A DNA stretch of 36,200 nt from Chthonomonadaceae bacterium (GCA_016788345.1 JAEURO010000004.1:1-36200), one strand, 5' to 3'. Shown: positions 17,376-25,688, counted from the first letter of the stretch. The notes: generated from the letters alone by a model not told the origin. Translations and numbers: made by a program.

Positions 17376-18560
17376 TTGCTTCATGACACACTGAACCTTG
17401 TGGCAGGACTCGATTTTTCGATCCTGCCACAACAGTTAGTGAACGGCCTCCTCTTGGGCTCGGTTTACGCCCTGATCGCACTAGGCTACACGATGGTCTA
17501 TGGAGTCTTGCGGCTCATCAACTTTGCCCATGGCGAGGTCTTTATGCTCGGATCTTATGCCGCGCTCTTCACTTCATGGTCGCTCGGGTTTTCGCCCGAG
17601 GCATTAGCCGGCCAAGACAAGCCGTCCTCGTGGATCAATCTTGTCTTGATGTTGGTTGTCAGTATGGTCGTATGCGGACTCATCGGCATGGCCATTGAAT
17701 TCCTGGCGTATCGGCCGATGCGGAACCAGCCTCGGATCGCCTCATTAATCACTGCCATTGGGGTCTCGCTGTTCATTCAATATGCCGGCGGCTTGTTCCT
17801 ACCCCAGTCTCCACCCCCGGCAATCAGCGAGCAAGTCAACCCCTATCGGAACGAAAAGGTGACGGTCACGCTTGCACCGCCGCCGCAAGACTTAGTGGTC
17901 CAAGCCAAGGACGCAAGGGCCAAGGCTGACCAAATGGACAAAGCTTATGAGGCGGCCAAAGCCAAAGGCGATCCCACCTCGCTCGAATCCATGCGTCAGG
18001 AAACTCAAGCCGCTAAGAACGCGGCCTCCAACCTTGAGACACAGGTCGCATCTAAGTCCACCGGACTCACTGTCCCTTATGGCCAACTCGGGATGCTCCT
18101 GACAACTCTAGTTTTGATGGCCTTACTATGGTTCATCGTGCAAAAGACGAAGACGGGCCGAGCCATGCGTGCCGTGGCTCACGACTTTGATTCTGCCGCC
18201 CTCATGGGAGTCAACGTTGGCCGGATCATCACGATCACGTTTGTCATTGGGTCAGCACTCGCTGGGGCGGGCGCGATGATGTATGCGACAGTACTGAGAA
18301 CACCACTGACGCCGTTCCTAGGCGTCACTCCTGGCGTCAAGGCGTTCGTCGCAGCCGTCTTAGGGGGAATCGGCAACATCCCTGGTGCTGTGCTTGGCGG
18401 AATTCTGATGGGGATCGTCGAGACGCTGGTGGTCTGGCTAGATGGTGTTGTCCCGGGACTTAGCGGATATAAAGACGCTGTCGCATTCGTCGTTCTGATT
18501 GCCGTGCTTCTCTTTAGGCCTGGCGGCCTTTTGGGATCATCTAAGGTGGAAAAGGTATGA
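17376..18560 (+). CDS. livH: Branched-chain amino acid ABC permease LivH with charged insert
   Basis: A 394-residue permease of the LivH family. The N-terminal half shows QQLVNGLLLGSVYALIALGY, the YGVLRLINFAHGEVFMLG block and FLAYRPMRN; the C-terminal half has VQKTKTGRAMRAVAHDFD (EAA-type loop) and AVLGGIGNIPGAVLGG. LivH proteins are usually near 290-310 residues. Here about 85 extra residues stand between the central helices (about 145-232), including an Ala/Lys/Asp/Gln-rich segment at 172-228 predicted as a helical coil. Start is TTG directly abutting the livJ stop (17373-17375); a GTG eight codons in is an alternative. It overlaps livM by 4 bases. Confidence 0.9.
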   Translation: MLHDTLNLVAGLDFSILPQQLVNGLLLGSVYALIALGYTMVYGVLRLINFAHGEVFMLGSYAALFTSWSLGFSPEALAGQDKPSSWINLVLMLVVSMVVCGLIGMAIEFLAYRPMRNQPRIASLITAIGVSLFIQYAGGLFLPQSPPPAISEQVNPYRNEKVTVTLAPPPQDLVVQAKDARAKADQMDKAYEAAKAKGDPTSLESMRQETQAAKNAASNLETQVASKSTGLTVPYGQLGMLLTTLVLMALLWFIVQKTKTGRAMRAVAHDFDSAALMGVNVGRIITITFVIGSALAGAGAMMYATVLRTPLTPFLGVTPGVKAFVAAVLGGIGNIPGAVLGGILMGIVETLVVWLDGVVPGLSGYKDAVAFVVLIAVLLFRPGGLLGSSKVEKV

Positions 18561-19774
18561 AGTTTTGGGGCGTCAGGGGAGTCTCGATTCTTGCTGGGCT
18601 GGGCTTTGCCTTCGGCTTGGAAACGATGGTCTCAGCCGGCCTCCCCAACATCTATCGTCTTGTTGTCTTGGCTGGTCTCTTCATAACCCTGGCAGTCAGT
18701 CTTAACCTGATCAACGGGATTACAGGCCAATTTTCTATCGGCCACGCCGCCTTCTATATGGTCGGTGCTTACTCTGCTGGATTCGTTTCGAACCAGTTTT
18801 ACGCGCAGCAGAGTTTGGGCCCGCAGCTTTGGCTCGTAGTCATGATGGTTTTCGGAGCCTTTATGGCTGGAATCTCTGGCTTCGTTGTCGGACTGCCTAG
18901 CCTTCGGTTGCGCGGTGATTACTTGGCCATTGTCACGCTTGGGTTTGGGGAGATCTTGCGGATCGTCGTGCAGAACATCGCCCCGCTTGGAGGGGCCTAT
19001 GGGATGAATGTCAAGCCCTTCGGTTCGCCACCAAAAGCCATCTGGATCGTTTGGACTTTGGCAATGGTCTGTATTGCGGTATGCCGGAACCTCTTGCGAA
19101 CTGCGCACGGCCTTCCATTTTTGGCAGTCCGCGAGGACGAAGTGGCCAGCTCAGCGATGGGGGTGAACGTTCCCAAAACTAAGGTCACATCGTTCGTGAT
19201 CGGTTCAGCGTTTGCAGGCGCAGCCGGTGCGCTCTTTGCCCTTTATGACACGTTCATTTCGCCGGACACGTTCAAAATGGACGTGTCCTTCATCATTCTG
19301 ACAATGGTGGTCCTCGGCGGCACGGGCTCGATCACCGGCTCCGTCTTGGCTGCCGTAGCGCTTTTTGCCATTCCTGAATGGTTGCGGACACTTCAAGACC
19401 CTGTGACAAAGGTGGCCATCCAAATCCCTGGCCCTTCTCTTGTCGCGACCATGTTGGCTGTCATCGTCGCAGTTGCTCTGGTGAAGCTGATCCAGGACAG
19501 GTTCTACGGTGACAAAGGAAAGAAGCTGGGCCTCTATGTTGGAGCCGTCGGTGCCGGTGTGGCCGTTCAATTCCTCCTTGCTGCCTTGCTGAAAGGAGTG
19601 CCACAGCTTGCCAAGTTGTCATTCGAGGCGGCAGCGCTCAGAATGGTGATATTTTCAGCCACATTGATCATCTTGATGCTCCTTCGGCCCCAAGGCATCC
19701 TGGCGCACCACGAGTTCAGTTGGGCTTGGGTTTCCAAGCTTTTCGGCCGAAGACCAAGCGAGGCTAACGCATGA
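18557..19774 (+). CDS. livM: Branched-chain amino acid ABC permease LivM
   Basis: A 405-residue permease of the LivM family. It shows LNLINGITGQFSIGHAAFYMVGAY, broken here into LINGITGQFSIGHAAF and the following helix, then VGLPSLRLRGDYLAIVTLGFGEI, a classic LivM motif, and VREDEVASSAMGVN (coupling loop) and VVLGGTGSITG. About ten hydrophobic segments are visible. It pairs with LivH to form the channel. It is coupled to livH and to livG by ATGA overlaps. C-terminal extra helices (about residues 300-390) make it somewhat longer than many LivM proteins. Confidence 0.93.
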   Translation: MKFWGVRGVSILAGLGFAFGLETMVSAGLPNIYRLVVLAGLFITLAVSLNLINGITGQFSIGHAAFYMVGAYSAGFVSNQFYAQQSLGPQLWLVVMMVFGAFMAGISGFVVGLPSLRLRGDYLAIVTLGFGEILRIVVQNIAPLGGAYGMNVKPFGSPPKAIWIVWTLAMVCIAVCRNLLRTAHGLPFLAVREDEVASSAMGVNVPKTKVTSFVIGSAFAGAAGALFALYDTFISPDTFKMDVSFIILTMVVLGGTGSITGSVLAAVALFAIPEWLRTLQDPVTKVAIQIPGPSLVATMLAVIVAVALVKLIQDRFYGDKGKKLGLYVGAVGAGVAVQFLLAALLKGVPQLAKLSFEAAALRMVIFSATLIILMLLRPQGILAHHEFSWAWVSKLFGRRPSEANA

Positions 19775-20547
19775 GCGAGAAACCCGTTGTCTTGTCGCTG
19801 GACAAGGCGACCATACAGTTTGGTGGACTCATTGCTGTCAACAGCGTCACTTTTGACCTCTATAAGGGCGACTTGTTTGGCCTCATCGGGCCGAACGGTG
19901 CAGGGAAAACCACATGTTTCAATCTCATTACTGGAGTCTATAAGCCAACTTCTGGAAGCATCAAATTCAATGGAAAGGAAGTCGGAGGCTTGGCTCCTGC
20001 CAAGATAGCGGAAATGGGGATCTGTCGCACATTTCAAAACATCCGGCTCTTCCCTGCCCTCTCTGTGTTAGAAAACGTCGTAGTAGGGGCTTACCTTCGG
20101 CACAAGACCAGCGTCTATGGGGCATACACCTACCTTCCTCCTGCGATCAATGAGACGGAATCGCTGAAGAAAGATGCTATGGACTTATTGGAAGTCATGG
20201 ACTTGGCCGATATGGCGGGGAGCCGTTCGGCTGACCTGCCCTATGGCAAGCAGAGGAGGTTGGAAATCGCCCGGGCGATGGCGACCAAACCTGACCTCAT
20301 ATTGCTCGACGAACCGGCTGCGGGAATGAACCCTCAGGAAAAAGAGGACCTTCAAGCCACAGTCCGACGCATCCGGGACGAGTTCGGAAAAACAGTGTTG
20401 CTCATTGAACACGATATGAGGTTCGTCATGGGTTTGTGTGAGCGCATTGTGGTCTTGGACCATGGCGAAGAGATTGCCCAAGGGTCGCCCGAAGCGATCC
20501 GGAGCGATCCTAAAGTCATCGAGGCCTATTTGGGCGAAGCTGTCTGA
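19771..20547 (+). CDS. livG: Branched-chain amino acid ABC ATPase LivG
   Basis: A 258-residue ABC ATPase of the LivG type. It carries Walker A GPNGAGKTT (about 40-48), the LivG-specific ICRTFQNIRLFPALSVLENV, the signature-region LPYGKQRRLEIARAMA, Walker B LILLDEPAAGMNP and the His switch LLIEHDM. The signature reads YGKQ in place of LSGGQ, as in many LivG. It powers transport through LivHM from the cytoplasmic side. Normally a LivF ATPase follows; here a serpin gene follows after 41 bases, and no livF is in the window, so the second ATPase is elsewhere or LivG acts as a homodimer. Confidence 0.94.
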   Translation: MSEKPVVLSLDKATIQFGGLIAVNSVTFDLYKGDLFGLIGPNGAGKTTCFNLITGVYKPTSGSIKFNGKEVGGLAPAKIAEMGICRTFQNIRLFPALSVLENVVVGAYLRHKTSVYGAYTYLPPAINETESLKKDAMDLLEVMDLADMAGSRSADLPYGKQRRLEIARAMATKPDLILLDEPAAGMNPQEKEDLQATVRRIRDEFGKTVLLIEHDMRFVMGLCERIVVLDHGEEIAQGSPEAIRSDPKVIEAYLGEAV

Positions 20548-20588
20548 CTATCCTGGGTCGAGAAGGCTGTTTAGGCCATATTCATGCC

Positions 20589-21818
20589 ATGGTTCGCCGC
20601 CTAGTAACCTTAAGTCTTGCTCTGATTTCGGCTGGGTGCAAGATGATGGCTCCCCACGATTCCTATGTAGAGCCCCGACGGAACCTTGGTCTTGCAAAAG
20701 CAACTTCCGCATTGACTGCTGAAGACCGGGCCTATCTAAGGGAACGGTCTGCATTCGCGTCCAAATTGGCCACAGCAATGAAGTTGGGCGCGGATGGACA
20801 AAACGTCTGTGTCTCTACCTTTAGCGTCGATCTAGCGTTGTGCATGTTGGCCAACGGTTCGCAAGGAAACACCTTTGACGCCCTGGCAAAGTGCTTGTCT
20901 TGGAAGGACGCCAGGGTTGACAAGTTCAACTTGGCCAACAGTCGCATTCTTGACCTCTTAGCAAGCGAGCCTGGCGCAGAAGTCAGAGTTTCCAATTCGA
21001 TCTGGAATGTCATACCCGTCCAGTTCAAGAAAAACTATCAAGCCGACATGGAGAAACACTACGCGGCGCAAGTCAAGAAACTTGGTTCGGCAGGCGAGGG
21101 CGCGCTGAAGCAGGTCAACGATTGGGCGAAATATCGAAGCAATGGTCGAATCACGAAGATAATTGATAGTTTAGATAAGAGTACTTATACAATACTAGTA
21201 AGCATGTGTACTTTCGACGGCACTTGGCCCGAACCACTTACTCGTAAGAGTGACCGAGTTTTCATCGGGATCTCCGGGGCGAGGAGGACTCCTTTCGTCT
21301 CATCAGACCGCTTGGGAGAGTCCTTTACTTTCCCTGGGGGGACGGGCGTCCGGGTCCCCTATGCGGACTCGACTCTTAGTCTAAACCTTCTTTTGCCACA
21401 AGCCGGTTCTCCGCCAATGACTGTACTTTCTGCGCCTGCCTTGAAGGCTGTGCTAGATCGACAGAGCACTGATAAATGCAGCTTTGAATTTCCAATCTTT
21501 AACATATCAAGTGCTCTGGACATTCGTGACCCTATTCGGTCATTGTGCGGCGACACGCTGTTTGACGCAGGAGAAGACTTTAAGCCGATGTCGCATGCCG
21601 AAATTTCCGAAGCGAAAATAAGTCTAATGATCCACAGGACATGGATCAAGGTCGATGAGAATGGAACTAAGGCGGCGGCCGGTACAGCAACAGTTGTCAA
21701 AGGTGGCGAGGTGCCAAGTGCTCCAAAAAAGATTGTTTTCGACAGGCCTTTCGCCTTTGTGATCCTCGAAGAGGAGACAAAAGTTCCCCTTTTCCTAGGC
21801 GTAGTCAACCAGCCTTAG
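20589..21818 (+). CDS. Serpin-family lipoprotein (protease inhibitor)
   Basis: A 409-residue serpin with a lipoprotein-like signal (MVRRLVTLSLALISAGC, Cys 17). Serpin landmarks are VCVSTFSVDLALCMLANGSQGNT (shortened here to STFSVDLAL and ANGSQGNT), VSNSIWN, the hinge DENGTKAAAGTATVV at about residues 356-370, and the terminal FDRPFAFVILEEETKVPLFLG. The hinge has Gly, Thr and three Ala at P15-P10, the pattern of inhibitory serpins, so it likely traps serine or cysteine proteases. By spacing to FDRPF, the scissile bond should lie near residues 371-375 (KGGEV). It would sit outside the cell membrane. It follows livG closely and may be co-transcribed. A short AT-rich run at about 21145-21215 differs from the surroundings. 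Confidence 0.92.
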   Translation: MVRRLVTLSLALISAGCKMMAPHDSYVEPRRNLGLAKATSALTAEDRAYLRERSAFASKLATAMKLGADGQNVCVSTFSVDLALCMLANGSQGNTFDALAKCLSWKDARVDKFNLANSRILDLLASEPGAEVRVSNSIWNVIPVQFKKNYQADMEKHYAAQVKKLGSAGEGALKQVNDWAKYRSNGRITKIIDSLDKSTYTILVSMCTFDGTWPEPLTRKSDRVFIGISGARRTPFVSSDRLGESFTFPGGTGVRVPYADSTLSLNLLLPQAGSPPMTVLSAPALKAVLDRQSTDKCSFEFPIFNISSALDIRDPIRSLCGDTLFDAGEDFKPMSHAEISEAKISLMIHRTWIKVDENGTKAAAGTATVVKGGEVPSAPKKIVFDRPFAFVILEEETKVPLFLGVVNQP

Positions 21819-22825
21819 TACCGGCAGACGCGAAGTGCCGCTTCTGTGATTTTGTTCACGCTTGGGAGCACAAACGATTCGAGCGGCTTGACCCACGGAA
21901 CGGGTGTGTCTAGCCTGGTCACGCGCACCGGAGGGGCATCCAGGAGATCAAATGCCCTGTCACTCATTCGGGCCACGATTTCACCCGCAAATCCGCATGT
22001 CATTGGAGCCTCGTTGACGACGACCAAACGGTTGGTCTTCTTCAACGATTCCAAAATAATGTCTTCATCCAAAGGCACCAAGGATCTGATATCAATAACT
22101 TCAGCGCTAAAACCTTCACTCATCAAGTTATCTGCGGCCTGGAGACAGTGGTAAACGTTGTTCCCATATGTAACGATCGTGACGTCTTCTCCCTCGCGTC
22201 GAACTACGCCTTTTCCGAGAGGGACAAGGGCCTCGTCGTTGGCTTTTAGAACTTCAGAAATCTTATTCTGCCGGTAGAGCTCCTTCATTTCATAGACCAT
22301 CACGGGGTTGGGATCCCGGAAAGCGGCCTTTAGCAGTCCTTTTGCGTCGGCGGGAGTTGATGGGCACACAATCTTTAGTCCAGGTGAGTTTGCGAACCAT
22401 GCCTCGTTCATCTGACTGTGATAGAGGGCGCCTCCCCCATAACCCCCGGCTGGGCCACGGATGACCATGTTGATCGCGACTTCGCCAGCAGTACGGTAGT
22501 GGTAGGTCGCCGTCATATTCACAATCTGGTCGAAACCGGTAGAAATGAAGTCAATAAACTGCATCTCGACCATCGCTTTCTTGCCATTGAGGCACATGCC
22601 GCACGCGACCCCTACGATCGCGGCCTCGCTGATTGGCGCGTCGATAACCCGGTCCGGGCCGAACTTCTCCTTTAGCCCCTCGGTGACACCAAAAGCACCA
22701 CCTAAGAACCCAATGTCTTCACCGATGGCAATGACGTTTGGATCGGATTCAAACTCCTCGAAAATGGCCTCTTTGAGGCCCGTGAGGTAGTTCTTTTTGA
22801 GTCCCGGTTCAGCTACTGACATCAA
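21815..22825 (-). CDS. 2-oxoacid dehydrogenase E1 component, beta subunit
   Basis: A 336-residue E1-beta of the pyruvate/branched-chain 2-oxoacid dehydrogenase family. It shows the start LKEAIFEEFESDPNVIAIGEDIG, GVTEGLKEKFGPDRVIDAPISEAAIVG (in parts), MVEMQFIDFI, and GGYGGGALYHSQMNEAWFA; the C-terminal half has DIRSLVPLDEDIILESLKKT and NEAPMTCGFAGEI. With E1-alpha it decarboxylates a 2-oxoacid with thiamine diphosphate and acylates the E2 lipoyl arm. Whether it prefers pyruvate, branched-chain acids or acetoin is not readable with certainty; the SEAAIVG and YHSQ motifs fit all. Its ATG overlaps the end of E1-alpha by 4 bases. E2 and E3 genes are absent from the window. It shares interlocked stop codons with the serpin. 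Confidence 0.93.
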   Translation of the reverse strand: MMSVAEPGLKKNYLTGLKEAIFEEFESDPNVIAIGEDIGFLGGAFGVTEGLKEKFGPDRVIDAPISEAAIVGVACGMCLNGKKAMVEMQFIDFISTGFDQIVNMTATYHYRTAGEVAINMVIRGPAGGYGGGALYHSQMNEAWFANSPGLKIVCPSTPADAKGLLKAAFRDPNPVMVYEMKELYRQNKISEVLKANDEALVPLGKGVVRREGEDVTIVTYGNNVYHCLQAADNLMSEGFSAEVIDIRSLVPLDEDIILESLKKTNRLVVVNEAPMTCGFAGEIVARMSDRAFDLLDAPPVRVTRLDTPVPWVKPLESFVLPSVNKITEAALRVCRY

Positions 22826-23961
22826 TTATCCTCCCGATACACCCACATGCCGCCCTCTTCAGCTTCTGGCAGGGGCGAGTTCACAGCAAACTCTATGCCT
22901 TCGCTCAGATACTGGACGACTTCTGGCGGAAAATCATCGTTACTCACCTCGGACGCGCCTTTTCCTTCTGCAACCCAGTTTGCGGCTTCCTTTTGAGTCA
23001 TGTGCCCCTCGGCCACCATGATTCGCTTCATGACCGCAATAGGATCTCTGGCTCGTCCCTCATCGACCTCTTCTTTCGGCCGATACTTGGCGGCTCGGTC
23101 GTCGTCATGGTCCCCGTGGCCGTAGGCCCGGAAAGTCTTGCACTCGACAATAGATGGACCCTTGCCTGATCTTGCCCAGGCGACCGCCTCCATGACCTTG
23201 TCGTACACATCGAGAACATTTTGACCGTCAGCGACCAAGCCCGGGATGCCGTATCCATCTGCGCGGCGGGCGAAGTCATCCATAGAGAATTCGAGGTATG
23301 TCGGAGTGCCATAGGCCCACTGGTTGTTCTCTATGATCGTAACGACTGGCAACTTATGTACAGCAGCGAAATTCACTGCCTCATGGAAGACTCCTTGGGC
23401 GGTCGATCCTTCACCATTGTAGGTGAGGACAACGGCGTCGCCTCCATCGAGCCGGTCGGCATAGACAACTCCCGCTGCGGCGGGGATTGTTCCAGCCAAC
23501 ATGGAAGTGGAATGGATGATCCGCTTGGCCGACGACCCGATGTGCGACCAATTGTCCCTCGCCCTGCCTGGTGAGTCGACCCGGCCCCACACCTGGGCAC
23601 AGACTGTTCCAACGCTCATTCCCATCCGGTCTGGATTCCGCCAGCCAGCGCGAAAATCTTTCATAAAGAAGGCGGGCATATCGCGGTGGATCGGGCTGAT
23701 CCAATCAGTCGGCTTGAGCCCAAAAAGCGAGCCGACGATAATGGCCTCTTGGTTGTGGCTTGAATATAGGGTCCCGGTCAGCCGCCCACGCTTTTTCTCT
23801 TTAATGAGTCGGACATCGAAGTAGCGGGCCAAGTAGAGCTGCAAAAGCAATTCTTGGAAATCAGACTTTGACAGCTTGGAACTGAACGCTCCAAGCTCGA
23901 ACGATTCTTGTTTGGTTTTCCGCTGGTCGGCTTCTGTTGTGGCCAAGTGTTCTATCTCCAA
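22822..23961 (-). CDS. 2-oxoacid dehydrogenase E1 component, alpha subunit
   Basis: A 379-residue E1-alpha. The thiamine diphosphate motif is NGEGSTAQGVFHEAVNFAA (about 182-200) ending in IIENNQWAYGTP; the first loop has Glu where many have Asp (G-D-G). Other hallmarks are GTLYSSHNQEAIIVG, ISPIHRDMPAFFMK and the phosphorylation-loop-like ECKTFRAYGHGDHDDD. The HRD and the long N-terminus are more like branched-chain E1-alpha than pyruvate E1-alpha. The start is TTG at 23961; no in-frame ATG precedes it before the next stop that fits. A TATCCT box lies 20 bases upstream. It is the first gene of the E1 operon and lies divergent from the aminotransferase gene. Confidence 0.93.
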   Translation of the reverse strand: MEIEHLATTEADQRKTKQESFELGAFSSKLSKSDFQELLLQLYLARYFDVRLIKEKKRGRLTGTLYSSHNQEAIIVGSLFGLKPTDWISPIHRDMPAFFMKDFRAGWRNPDRMGMSVGTVCAQVWGRVDSPGRARDNWSHIGSSAKRIIHSTSMLAGTIPAAAGVVYADRLDGGDAVVLTYNGEGSTAQGVFHEAVNFAAVHKLPVVTIIENNQWAYGTPTYLEFSMDDFARRADGYGIPGLVADGQNVLDVYDKVMEAVAWARSGKGPSIVECKTFRAYGHGDHDDDRAAKYRPKEEVDEGRARDPIAVMKRIMVAEGHMTQKEAANWVAEGKGASEVSNDDFPPEVVQYLSEGIEFAVNSPLPEAEEGGMWVYREDN

Positions 23962-23981
23962 ATGACGTAGGTGAATCTGTG

Positions 23982-23987
23982 AGGATA
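23982..23987 (-). promoter_or_regulatory. Candidate -10 box of the E1 operon
   Basis: Minus-strand TATCCT, ending 20 bases before the TTG start of E1-alpha. The 141-base divergent region (23962-24102) has no other clear motif apart from the aminotransferase box at 24090-24095. Confidence 0.3.
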
Positions 23988-24089
23988 CCGCCTTCCCTAG
24001 TTATGTTCGGTTCAATCGGCCCAGATTGGAGTCTGAATGGCTCGCGCAGGAGACATGCGTCAGTCACGACCGTTCTCAGACCGATACTG

Positions 24090-24095
24090 TATGCT
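24090..24095 (+). promoter_or_regulatory. Candidate -10 box, aminotransferase
   Basis: TATGCT ending 7 bases before the ATG at 24103. The upstream in-frame ATG at 24091 lies inside the box, which argues against that earlier start. Confidence 0.4.
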
Positions 24096-24102
24096 AGTTC
24101 CA

Positions 24103-25323
24103 ATGCCAAAAGTCTCCGAGCGATCGCTCAAGATGCCAGCTTCACCGATCCGACGGCTCATGCCTTTTGCCGAGGAGGCTGTTCGTAGAGGGACGGTCAT
24201 TTATCACCTGAACATCGGCCAGCCAGATGTCGAAAGCCCGAGAGAGTTTTGGGACGCTGTTCAAAACACTGGTCTCAGGTATCTGGAGTACACACATTCC
24301 GCGGGCCGGACGGACCTACGGGAAAAGGTGGCGGCCAGATACCGGGACATGGGTATCGAAGTAGAGGCTTCGCAGGTCATGGTGTGCACGGCAGGGTCAG
24401 AGGCTTTGGCGTTCGCCATGATGGCTTGTTTAAACCCAGGCGACGAAGTGATCTTGCCTGAGCCCTTCTATGCGAACTACTTGAGTTTTGCCATGTCTGC
24501 CGGAGTAGAAATCATGCCGTTGGAAACGCGGATCGAAGACGGGTTTGCCCTCCCTGCGGTCAGCGAGTTCCGGGCCAAGCTGACCCCGCGTACGAAAGCA
24601 ATCCTTATCAATAATCCGGGCAACCCAACTGGCACGATCTATGACCCAGCGCAACTCGATGGATTAAGGCAGTTGGCCCTAGAGCGAAACCTGTTCCTGA
24701 TTTCCGACGAAGTCTATCGAGAGTTCAACTACACGTCTTCACCAGTTCTCTCAATCCTACAATTGGAGGGACTGGACGAGCATGCCGTCATGGTCGATTC
24801 TGTTTCAAAGCGTTTTTCATTGTGCGGGGCCCGGATCGGGTTCCTAGTTTCCAGGAACAAAGCCGTGAACGAGAACGCCCTGAAGTATGCGCAGGCCCGG
24901 CTTGCGCCCCCTCTCTTGGAGCAGTTAGGTGTCCTAGGAGCCCTTGACGCTCCCAAGTCCTATTTTGACCAAGTCCGAGAGGAGTATCGCACTCGCAGAG
25001 ACCTCTTGGTGTCTCGATTGCGTGCCATGTCAGGCGTCGTTTGCCCACTGATCGATGGCGCCTTTTATGCGATGGTCGAATTGCCTATCGATGATTCCGA
25101 TCGATTTTGTCGATGGCTCCTCGAATCGTTCGACCATCGCGGCGAGACTGTCATGCTGTCACCTGCCACGGGGTTTTACTCCCGTCCGGAGCTTGGATTA
25201 AGGCAAGTTCGAATTGCTTATGTGCTTGAAAAAGACAAGCTGAACCGGGCAATGGACTGCCTTGAGGCCGCTTTGCAGACCTACCCAGGGCGGGTCAATG
25301 TCACAGCAGCGGCGAAAAGTTAG
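24103..25323 (+). CDS. PLP-dependent aminotransferase, class I/II
   Basis: A 406-residue fold-type I aminotransferase. It begins MPKVSERSLKMPASPIRRL, the typical start of a broad family of aspartate/aromatic-like aminotransferases. Visible are YHLNIGQPD, TAGSEALAFAM (cofactor phosphate loop), INNPGNPTGTIY, ISDEVYREF, the Schiff-base lysine in DSVSKRFSL (about K236), and a late arginine region PELGLRQVRIAY for substrate carboxylate. It would transfer an amino group between an amino acid and 2-oxoglutarate in the cytoplasm; specificity is not readable. The frame is open back to 24037, but the family start and a promoter box support 24103. It is adjacent and divergent to the 2-oxoacid dehydrogenase E1 operon, which fits amino-acid degradation (transamination then oxidative decarboxylation), though this is inference. 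Confidence 0.93.
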   Translation: MPKVSERSLKMPASPIRRLMPFAEEAVRRGTVIYHLNIGQPDVESPREFWDAVQNTGLRYLEYTHSAGRTDLREKVAARYRDMGIEVEASQVMVCTAGSEALAFAMMACLNPGDEVILPEPFYANYLSFAMSAGVEIMPLETRIEDGFALPAVSEFRAKLTPRTKAILINNPGNPTGTIYDPAQLDGLRQLALERNLFLISDEVYREFNYTSSPVLSILQLEGLDEHAVMVDSVSKRFSLCGARIGFLVSRNKAVNENALKYAQARLAPPLLEQLGVLGALDAPKSYFDQVREEYRTRRDLLVSRLRAMSGVVCPLIDGAFYAMVELPIDDSDRFCRWLLESFDHRGETVMLSPATGFYSRPELGLRQVRIAYVLEKDKLNRAMDCLEAALQTYPGRVNVTAAAKS

Positions 25324-25589
25324 AGCCCGTAACCTGGCTTTTGCAACCAGGCTTTCGGCACTGGCTTGAGGCCACAGAGCACGGCTGCGAACTCCTGGCT
25401 CTTGAGCACGTCGGTTGAAACCACGAGTCGAACCTTGCCGTTTGGCGTATTGATCGTTGCGCGCTGCAGGTTCGCACCTTGGATCCGGTTCTTTTTCGGA
25501 GCCCTAAACTTCCACTGACCCGAGTGGCGGTGCCGAATGTGTTTGGCGTGGTTCGCCCTTTTTCCGCTGACTTGACAAACTTTTGCCAT
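25320..25589 (-). CDS. rpmB: 50S ribosomal protein L28
   Basis: An 89-residue L28. It starts MAKVCQVSGKRANHAKHIRHRH, here kept to the family core MAKVCxVxGK, then KFRAPKKNRIQ-ANLQ, and the strand KVRLVVSTDVLKS, all in L28 order. The start is ATG 25589, preceded by a clear AGGAG about 7 bases upstream; the frame extends 9 codons further but that is not needed. It is longer at the C-terminus (VLCGLKPVPKAWLQKPGYGL) than the usual 60-78 residues. It is a monocistronic gene with stop codon interlocked with that of the aminotransferase. A TATCAT box lies about 26 bases before the ATG. Confidence 0.9.
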   Translation of the reverse strand: MAKVCQVSGKRANHAKHIRHRHSGQWKFRAPKKNRIQGANLQRATINTPNGKVRLVVSTDVLKSQEFAAVLCGLKPVPKAWLQKPGYGL

Positions 25590-25668
25590 TGGTGTGCTCC
25601 TAGATGAACCTGGCATGATACCTCAGGGGCTCTTTCGAGGGTGGGGCTGCCGGCCCTGGATGCAACAA
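25590..25668 (-). promoter_or_regulatory. rpmB upstream region with -10 box and ribosome site
   Basis: The minus strand shows TATCAT at 25615-25620 as a likely -10 box, and AGGAG about 7 bases before the ATG of rpmB. This is one of the few clear Shine-Dalgarno sequences in the window, which contrasts with many leaderless-looking genes. Confidence 0.45.
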
Positions 25669-25688
25669 AGCCCCCAAGGCCGGGGGCT
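25669..25688 (-). terminator. Rho-independent-type terminator after lrp
   Basis: A perfect 7-base stem AGCCCCC / GGGGGCT with a 6-base loop, 20 bases after the lrp stop on the minus strand. It is followed on that strand by TTTGTTGCA, a weak T-tract. It separates lrp from rpmB, both on the minus strand. Confidence 0.7.

Noticed and set aside
16851-17432. Minus-strand 193-codon frame across livJ and livH
   Set aside because: It lies antisense to well-supported liv genes and has no family-like motifs.
25571-25578. TTGACA-like hexamer on the plus strand inside rpmB
   Set aside because: It lies within a coding gene on the other strand and has no -10 partner at a suitable distance that would drive a plus-strand gene.
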